Positions 10,999-19,300 of a stretch of 64,000 nt of DNA are shown here, piece after piece. Source of the DNA: Bedellia somnulentella. Taxonomy: Eukaryota > Arthropoda > Insecta > Lepidoptera > Bedelliidae. The notes under the pieces are model-generated. The model made no database searches. It saw nothing but the letters and a program-made list of their open reading frames with translations, and was not told the DNA's origin. The translations under genes and the position numbers were made by a program. The stretch is from positions 1 to 64,000 of the forward strand of contig CAUYWD010000155.1 in the NCBI GenBank assembly GCA_963576735.1. Direction: 5' to 3'. Every line of letters begins with the position of its first letter. Position 1 is the first letter of the stretch.

Positions 10999-12172
10999 GA
11001 TGAAATAAGTCAACAAATGTATAAATTAAATGTAAAAAATTGTAAAATGTTTGTAAATAATAAGTTCCTGGAGTTAATGTGTGTTAATTGGGGAAATTTA
11101 AATACTAAAATTGTAAAATTGGCTTACGCTCCTTGTAAAAATGAAGTGAAGCCACTGGAACGAGAGGCTGTATGCAGTTGCTTGTTGTGCAGTCAACTAC
11201 TTGTGGTACAGCTGGCTGTCTCCTCTGGTTGAGTTCAGTGTATGAATCGCTGAAATAGTTTAAGCACAAATGAGTATATGCACTTTGAAATTGTTGCCCT
11301 TAAGTTTAAGAAAGACACAGAGACTGGCATGAACCTAAGCAATGTGAAAGGTAAATAATTAAACTAATAATTAAATAAAAAAGTAGAAGGCCACTATGGT
11401 TAGTGGTATGCCGGCACATGTGAGGTTAATCCTGCATGTGACAAACCTATTAATATCTGCGCTGTTACTTCCACTGATTGAATGTAGATGAGTAAAGCGA
11501 GTATGTTGATCACAATGTGCACTTGGTGGCTGCAGAGGTGATGCCTCTGGTTGGTCAAACTGTTGTGCGGATGACCATGTGGTTTGCTAAGTTAAATTGC
11601 TCATGCGAATGGGACGGAAGACAAGAATTTTATGTAAAAGAAGATAATTGTAATTGTGAGAGGCCTATATCCTACAGCGGACCATGGAACCCAGCAACAA
11701 TGGATCAGATTGGCGTGAACAATGATAACAAATGTGTCATCAGTTCAGCTCTTTGTCATCATGGAAACCATGCGGCTGGGAACCTATTTCCTGTTGGAAA
11801 TTAATGATTTTAATAAATAACCTATTTGGAGGTTAGAATTTTATAAATGAAATTATTATAATATGAAACTAATACAAAATACAGGGGGATTAACTAGATA
11901 AAAGGGGATTAAACTTTGAGGTAGGTTCATAACAATTTTATCTACCCTGTATTTGCTCGTGATGCGGGGGCTAATACGGTGAGGAAAAGAAAGGAATGAA
12001 TTGGCTCACGACACTGTCCTCGGTCAGATGCTAGCAGGCGGGATGGCTGCTGTGTCCAACCCTTGTCCTGGCTTCTTCACCGGCGGCGTGGCGTGGCTTC
12101 AGCTCCTCCTCTTCCCCCGTGCGCATGCGGTTGTTAACCGAAAGGTTGAAGTCGTGCCTGGGGGCGCCAATA
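10999..12172 (-). other. Leader region of the BEL/Pao element
   Basis: About 1.17 kb between the 5' LTR and the Gag ATG, with a primer-binding-site-like TGGCGCCCCCAGGC near 12170-12157. Open frames on the + strand here have no recognisable domains and I do not call them genes. Confidence 0.6.
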
Positions 12173-12527
12173 TGAAAGGGAGCAGCCCTTGTGCGTCTGC
12201 TCCACGTCCACAAAGTCGGTTCCGCCTTGTAGTGCCTCTCGAAGGTGGTTGTTGGTGGTAGAAAATAACAACAATTTACTTGACTTGGGTTTATTGCGTC
12301 TTGACACTATTACAGTATATATAAATGTTAATATAATAAATCTTCTCGTCTTCTCCGTGTCTTCATATGGTGAAGGTGATGGAATAAGGGGCGAGTTGAG
12401 CCGGTATCGATGTTTATATACGCGAAGCTGTTTTTCTCCTTTTTGATGGCGCTTGACGTGACTGGCGCGCCTCTGGATTGCTCATGTTTGAGCCCGTTAA
12501 AGCACTTGGATCCAAGTGGCTTTAACA
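12173..12527 (-). repeat. 5' LTR of the BEL/Pao element
   Basis: Near-identical partner of 7611-7965. It abuts, without a target duplication, the middle of a LINE D reading frame, so the LINE and LTR appear fused in one minus-strand frame. Confidence 0.85.
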
Positions 12528-13962
12528 CTCGTCTTATGCTACTTTCATCCGTCGCCAATTCACCCTGTTCATCTCTCACTACATTCACTCTCGTGTTTTG
12601 GGAAACTCCCTTTTCTTTCCGGATATATTTCCAGAACAACTTTTGGTTATTCCGGAAATTATCAGAGAGTTTCCTCTCACACCATTCTATCAGATCACGC
12701 TTTTTCTTTTCTATTTTCTTCTTAACCTCATTCTTAACTCTCTTATATTCATCTTCACTATTCTTCACTACATCATCGGTTACTCTCGCATCCATTCGTT
12801 TACTAGCTTTAATCGCTAGTAAATCTAACCAAGCTTTCTTCTTATCTCCAACTGCCTCTTTCACATCTTTATCCCACCAACTTGTTGGTGGTCTATTTGT
12901 TCTTTTACTCAATCCACATACTTCCGTCGCACATTCAACCATTGACGATTTGAGCACATCCCATACTTCCTCTATTTCCAATTCATCCTTCATCTCCACG
13001 CAACTTAGCCTGTCGTCCAATTTCTTCATATATTCATCTCTAATATTTTCATCCTCTTCCAATTTCTCCACTTTTATTCTCGCAAATTCAGTTGTTGACA
13101 CTTTGGCCCTGTGACGCCAACGCTTGCACAGTCCCCTCAATCGTGATATCACGAGGAAGTGATCTGTGCCAACGTTAATGCCCCTGTAGACTCTGGTGTC
13201 AACAACCTTTGCTCTTAGCCTTTCATCCACTATCACAAAATCTATCATACTTCTCTCGCTTCCCCTCTGTCTAGTATACATATGGATATCTTTGTGTTCA
13301 AACAACGTGTTCGTAACACAAAGATTCCTCCCCAAACATACATCAATCACTTTCTCCCCATTCTCGTTCACTCTTTTATCACCAAACATTCCTAAAACTC
13401 TTTCACAACCGTTGCGTGACACCCCAACCCAACCATTAAAATCTCCTAACATAACAATTCTCTCATTCTGATCACACCCATTCGCAACATCGTCTAACAA
13501 ATTCCAAAACTCCTCCCTCTCGGATAGTGATTTGGACATGTCCGGAGCATACACACAAATTATGCGCATCCGGGCCAGCCCCACTTTCACCTTTATCCAT
13601 AGGAGCCTTGGACTCACACATGCATAATCTTTCATGCACTTAGCCATCCTTTCAGATATTAGAAGTCCCACGCCTTGGCAAGCTCTGTCACTCTCGGCAA
13701 CTCCCGACCAGATAGCTGTAAATGGGCCAAGTTGTGAAACCTCTTTTTCCTTGCGCTTCGTTTCATTTACACACAGAAAATCTAGGTTTCTTTCTTCCAT
13801 AATCAAACATACTTCATCTAATTTTTCATGCATCCCTCCACACACATTCATCGTACCAAAGCGGGTCTCTTCAGCCCACTTTTCGCCCCGCGAGGAACCA
13901 CGGCGTGATAGGTGGCGAGCCATATCGCCGCCATCGTGTTTTATTTTTGATTGGAAACACAT
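12528..13962 (-). pseudogene. LINE D ORF: endonuclease and linker, truncated before RT
   Basis: From ATG 13962 the frame encodes an apurinic-endonuclease-like domain of RTE type. Visible blocks are FGTMNVCGG, LDFLCVNETKRK, GVGLLISERMAKC, VMLGDFNGWVG (Asp-Asn catalytic block), SMIDFVIVDERLRAKV and GTDHFLVISRLRG (Asp-His block). A charged linker follows (PPTSWWDKDVKEAVGDKKKAW, NNQKLFWKYIRKEKG). It ends at 12528, where the LTR begins, about 480 residues in. The reverse transcriptase is missing. The endonuclease would nick target DNA for target-primed reverse transcription. Confidence 0.8.
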
Positions 13963-14231
13963 TTGGACCCCACGAAAAGCAAGGGAAATGAACTGTCCGC
14001 CTAGCCAGAGCCCCGCTTGACTAGGTAAGGTTATTTAGTACCCGGAGTTCACCAAGCTCCGGGACGGCGGCACGCTAGAGACCAGGCTCACCCCTGGCCA
14101 CGCATCCCTCGGCACGGCAGACCTTGGATTGGTGTAAGGGCGAAGATGGAAAAGCCCTGTTCCCTTAGTCGACTCCTACGAAACACCCACGGGACGAGAT
14201 GGGGTAGTGCTATTCTATGCCGACACTACAC
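12528..14231 (-). mobile_element. LINE D (RTE-like), 5' half
   Basis: This copy keeps its 5' end. On the minus strand it starts GTGTAGTGTCGGCATAGAAT at 14231, has a 270-base GC-richer leader, then the ORF at 13962. It is cut at 12528 by the BEL/Pao LTR. The first 80 bases are clearly related to the 5' end of family A (TAGTGTCGGCTTAGAATAGC and the GTCG-CTC block). Confidence 0.8.
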
Positions 14232-14339
14232 TTTCCTTATTAACAGCTCTGTATTTATGTTATTTTATGTTTTGTTGAACAAATCAAGACTTTGAGATTC
14301 TATCTAGTAGAAATGTACCCCATACGTATAGATCTTGCA

Positions 14340-15245
14340 ATATAATATAATAATAATAATAAAAACATTTATTTCAGACTACAAGGTCCATAAGGGTTAG
14401 TAATACAAGAAAAAACTAAAATACAAAACTAAAAATATCGTTAGTAGACTTAAAACCTATTTTTTATTTCTACTGTACAAAGTAATGGACCACTGCCCTA
14501 ACAGTGGCGTGTCCCATTTCGCCGCAAATGTTCGCAGAAGGCTATTGTTGGACGCAAGTAGTCTATCCCTAGTGGAGGCCGCGCGTTTCCGCATGATGGC
14601 AAAAAAGTCATCAACATTGGCCTCCGCGAACATCAGCGACGCACTGCAGTGCCGGGGTTTCCGCAACATTATTCGTAGAGCATCGTTGTATTGAACGCGT
14701 AGTGCGCTGTACGCACTCCGCTTATATGAGAGCCACAGGCTGCAGGTGTAGAAAGACTGACAGAAAGCTCGGAACAGGGTCAGTTTTACCTCTGTGCTAC
14801 ACCTAGCAAACCTGCGGGCCACCATATTGCATCGTACAGACAGCGCTCTACGCTCTCTTTCAATATCAAGATTGTCTGAGAGCTTTACGTCAAGGAAGTG
14901 TCCCAAATACTTAAAACTATCCACCCTTATGAGCTCCCTACCACATAGCTTTATCGGGGGAACCGATTTCGGCAGTTTGTTTCCCGCACTAAATACCAGA
15001 TAAACACTTTTGCTAACGTTATACTTAAGCCCACATTTAACAGCATAACTCTCACAAATATTAAGTAGCTTTTGCAATGCGCTCACTGAGGGGCTCAGTA
15101 GCGCCATATCATCAGCATAGCTGATGTTATTCATGGAAGTTCCATCAAACGAGCACCCAACTTTGGCTCCACTGAGCTCCTCAATCAGCGCATTTACAAA
15201 TATATTAAAAAGCCTCGGAGAAGACAATCCAGACAATATACGAGC
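14340..15245 (-). mobile_element. 5'-truncated LINE with (ATT)n tail (family E)
   Basis: The reading frame and 3' UTR run on the minus strand. The UTR ends GAAATAAATGTTTTTATT followed by an ATT microsatellite (to about 14340). It belongs to a different LINE from D: its palm sequence and tail are distinct. It probably lies in an upstream intron of the HMGXB4 gene. Confidence 0.75.
14457..15245 (-). pseudogene. LINE reverse transcriptase, C-terminal half
   Basis: The frame starts within the QGxxSP block (remaining: GLSSPRLFNIFVNALIEEL). It has the catalytic palm motif ISYADDMALLSPS and continues through KYLGHFLDVKL to a stop after SRNKK. The YADD active site is intact but the fingers and endonuclease are missing, so it cannot work alone. 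The bases upstream of 15245 do not continue the frame. I place it in the CR1/jockey-like group only loosely. Confidence 0.7.
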
Positions 15246-15385
15246 GCACATCGCCCTTAGTTGTGCGAGTGACATATCTGTATACGCGTCAATGTGACGT
15301 GAGAGGTGAACGTGCGTAGGGTTAGCAAATATAAAATAATTAATTCAAGTTATAGATTTAATTTATTAGGAGTGGTATAAAAATA

Positions 15386-15756
15386 GCGACATGATAGTCC
15401 AGTGGGTAGAACACCCGCCCGAAAAACAGAAGGGCGTGAGTTCCAATCCTGGGACGGGCCTACACCAATTTGTCTTTTCTAAAGTCATATGTGTGGTTAA
15501 TTTATCATGGTTGCTAACGGTGAGGGAAAACATCGTGAGGAAACCCACATGGCTGAGTTGTACTTAGTCATGTGACAGTGTATTCGTACAAAACGGCGAT
15601 AGGCCTGCCCCCTATCACGTGAGTACACTGTCTAAGCAAAACGTGGGTACCTTCTCTGGAAACTAGATGGCGCTTGTCATGTGAGTTCAGGAGTATTGGT
15701 ACCTCTGCCAACCCCTTCGGGGATAAACGGCGTGAACGTTTATGTTATGTTATGTT
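15386..15756 (+). repeat. SINE B, full length
   Basis: A tRNA-derived head carries an A box (TAGTCCAGTGGGTAGAAC) and a B box (GAGTTCCAATCCTGGG), a split Pol III promoter. The body follows, then a 3' end CTCTGCCAACCCCTTCGGGG and GGCGTGAACG with a (TTATG)n tail. A 10-base duplication TATAAAAATA flanks it (15376-15385 and 15757-15766), showing retrotransposition. It lies upstream of the first visible HMGXB4 exon. Confidence 0.9.
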
Positions 15757-16204
15757 TATAAAAATAAATCTTTACAGCTGTAAACTTAAAATTAACATAC
15801 AAAAACTGTAATTCTAAAGAATACCCTAACAAAATAAAAAAAAGAAACTTGTAATAAAATAACTAACATAAACTTGTTTCACCACCTTCATCAAACATTT
15901 TTACACTGTCACGGTCATAATATTCACTGTCATTGACATTTATAATGAATTCAAAATAATTGTCGAAATATTTCTTTGTTTTTTTAAATGTTATATATAT
16001 TTTTAATTACTTAGCGTTTAATTACACTTTTGGAATTTGACGTGCTAACCGTACTTCTTGAAAAATTATACGCACACTAACAAAGATGTGTATTTTTACG
16101 ATTACAAGTACAAATAAAGGCGACGTGCGCTCGTAGATTGCAAAATCTATACCAATATATAGTCTGGACTATGAAATATCAATAATCCTTAATGCTTATT
16201 ATAG

Positions 16205-16310
16205 GTGAACTACAATGAAAGATATCTGTGGAAGCGACGAGCCAAACGATTTGCCATACAGAAGGAACAGAGTATGAATACTGCTGTATCCAAAGTTATT
16301 TATAATGCTA
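16205..16310 (+). CDS. HMGXB4: HMGXB4 exon (end of HMG box)
   Basis: Acceptor TTATTATAG, donor GTAAGT. It holds 35 codons plus one base. Begins VNYNERYLWKRRAKRF, the third helix region of the box, and ends SKVIYNA. The leftover A joins AA of the next exon to make Lys. Confidence 0.75.
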
Positions 16311-19300
16311 GTAAGTTGTATTTTATTTAGTGTTTATACATATACTCACGACTTCCAATCCCACATAAAGGTAGAACCTTAGAATTAGAAAATGTGTCAG
16401 CCACTTTTTTTCGAGTTGAAAAAAGATTGTAAAGTAAAGGATGGTTGGTGACAATGCGCAGAAAACACTCAAATAGATAGATACATACATACACTCACGG
16501 CTATAAATCCCTAGAAGGGGTAGCCAGAGCTAAGGAATTTGAAATTCCTCAGCCCCTTTTGGAAAGTTGAGTGGGAAAAGATGGTAAAATAAAGGTTGTT
16601 GGTGATGGGTCTCCAACCGCAGGGCCCAAAAATCCCTTTAAAACCCTAATACCGTTAGTCGCCTCTTACGTACACCCACCGGAAGAAATGGGGTAGTGCT
16701 ATTCTAAGCCGACACTACACAGCACAAATAGATATTGTTAGGTTATGTTGTAAGAAATAGGTTTAGTGTTATTCTAGGCCTTTAATTAATTCAATCATTT
16801 AAGTGATTGTTTAGGGATGCGGCTAAAGACTAATCACCAATCACGCTTAATTTTGCAATCTTTTGTCCACTAAATTATCAAAAGTGGCTGAAAAATTTCA
16901 TATTCTAAAGCTCTGGGTACCCCTTTTTTATTTATACATACATACATACATATACTCACGGCTATAAATCCCTAGAAGGGGTAGCCAGAGCTAAGGAACT
17001 AGAAATTCCTCAGCCACTTTTGGAAGTTGAGTGGGGAAAGGATGGAAAAATAAAGGTTGTTGGTGATGGGTCTCCAACCGCATCGCCCAAAAATCCCTTA
17101 AAAGCCCCAATACCGTTAGTCGCTTCTTACGTACACCCACCGTCAGAAATGGGGTAATGTTATTCTAAGCCGACACTACACAGCGATTTTTGGATTAATA
17201 GGCGTATATATGTATGAATGATTGATTTGACATTGTTTTTCAGAACCGGGTCCCCAAAGAGCACCTCCTCCAAAGCCTCGAGGAAAGCCTTCATCACCGG
17301 CAGGCGCTGTCGCTACTAGTACTGTAAGTGATGATGATGATGATTTATTTATATAACCATTACAGACAAAATATTTAATAGGGTATCACATTTGTAACTA
17401 ATCAGCTCATTACCAACTAATCTTACAATGTGACTTGCAATAAATACATTGGAATTTGAATTTTAATACAACTATATTACTTATTTACGATTCTTGGGCG
17501 ATGTGGTTGGAGACCCATCACCAACAACCTTTATTTTACCATCTTTTCCCCACTTAACTTTCCAAAAGTGGCTGAGGAATTTCTGATTCCTTAGCTCTGG
17601 CTACCCCATCTAGGGATTTATAGCCGTGAGTATATGTATGTATGTATGTTACCCTAATTATACAAAAAAAATATATAAATATAATGTTATATTTGTCACG
17701 TCCTGCTAGTATGAGTTTACCTTTTTTCTTTGTCCGATTTCTTATGACTTAAACTCGTGAAATTTTCGTCTGTAAATAAATGTCACTTTCCTTTGGCATT
17801 AGTTAAACCTACTTTGTTTCTGCTTATGACGTTATCAAGTAAAAATATTGTCTGCAACTAATAAATAAAGAATAAATAAAGGAAAGAAAAATTTCGACAC
17901 AGGCGGGAATCGAACCCGCGACCTCGGGTAAACGCCCCGACGCTCTGCCAATTGAGCCACCGTGTCAATGGCTGCCAGCTTATTCTTTATTTATTACTAA
18001 TATAATAATAATAATAAGTTTTAAGCGAGGAGTTTTATGAACGCCTGAAAAGTGTGCTTAATAGCTACTTGTCAGGCGTTAATAAGATCCGAGCCATTAA
18101 CTCCTGGGTCATGCCTGTACTGATGTACACGTTTGGCGTGCTCAGATGGACTCAGTCCGAACTAGACGCTCTGGACAGACGAGTCCGCACGACGATGACC
18201 TCTCATCGAATGCATCATCCGAGATTGTCGGTTATGAGATAGTATATCCCGCGGAAGTGTGGTGGTCGAGGCCTCTTGAGTGCCAAAACCATGCACAACC
18301 GCGAGGTATGCAACCTCAGAAACTATTTTTTGACGATGACGGATGATAGTATTCGGGGAGAGGTGGTCGCTAGTGATAAAGGACTGACTCCCTTATCGTT
18401 GGCCTCACAGGATTGGCGAACCCCGGAGGTACTTAGCACCTCTGATCGGGAGTCCGTATGGAAAGAGAAGGAGCTGCACGGGAGGTTTTACAAGGTACTT
18501 CACGAACCTTTCGTGGACCGTAAAGCCTCCCTGCATTGGCTGCGTTTCGGGGACCTCTTTGGGGAAACCGAAGGTTTTGTCTGTGCAATACAAGACCAGG
18601 TTATCAAGACGCGGAACTATCGGAAATACATCCTAAAGGACGGTACCACAGACATCTGTCGAGCATGTGGCCGTCCTGGAGAGTCACTTAGGCATGTTAT
18701 TTCCGGTTGTTCGGCTCTTGCTAACACTGAGTACTTGCACAGACACAACCAAGCAGCCAAAATCCTGCATCAGGAGCTCGCTCTGAAATACGGACTCCTG
18801 CAACAGAGGCTGCCGTTTTACAAGTATCTGCCGGAGCCAATCCTAGAAAACGACCGTGCCAAAATCTATTGGGACCGATCCGTTATCACGGACAGGACTA
18901 TTCTAGCGAATAAGCCTGATATCGTGGTATGGGATCGGTCGCAGTCGAGGGTATTTCTAGTGGATGTCACTATCCCTCATGACGAGGGTCTCGTGAAAGC
19001 CGACACCGAGAAGCGTCGGAAATATCTCGATCTGGCTCACGAGATCACCGACATGTGGGGTGTGACTTCGACAGAAATAATCCCAATTGTTTTGTCCGCG
19101 AACGGGTTAATTCCAACCAGCCTCGCGACCAACTTGAGGCGGTTGGATTTCTGTGGCGTGTCGGTTCCAGCACAGATGCAGTGCGCGGTGCTGCTCGATA
19201 CGGCTCGGATCGTCCGTCGGTTCTTGAACCTGACTCCCTGACCCCGACCGACTGTGCTCTTGTCGGGGAGTACCGCCTCTCCCATTTAAAATTCTAATTT

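Larger units (their letters stand above)
7611..12527 (-). mobile_element. BEL/Pao-type LTR element, pol mostly deleted
   Basis: The two LTRs (7611-7965 and 12173-12527, 355 bp, TG...CA on the minus strand) differ by one substitution that I can see. On the minus strand the 5' LTR is followed after three bases by TGGCGCCCCCAGGC, a primer-binding-site-like sequence. A leader of about 1.1 kb, one Gag-protease ORF and a remnant of the pol C-terminus follow. Reverse transcriptase, RNase H and most of integrase are missing, so it would depend on enzymes from elsewhere. The flanks (ACATG on one side, ACGAG on the other) do not form a duplication, which suggests recombination between elements. Confidence 0.8.

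Noticed and set aside
12410..13114. A 234-codon + strand open frame
   Set aside because: It is the antisense of the LINE D endonuclease/linker ORF; the same shadow appears at 29819-30397. No domain on the + strand.
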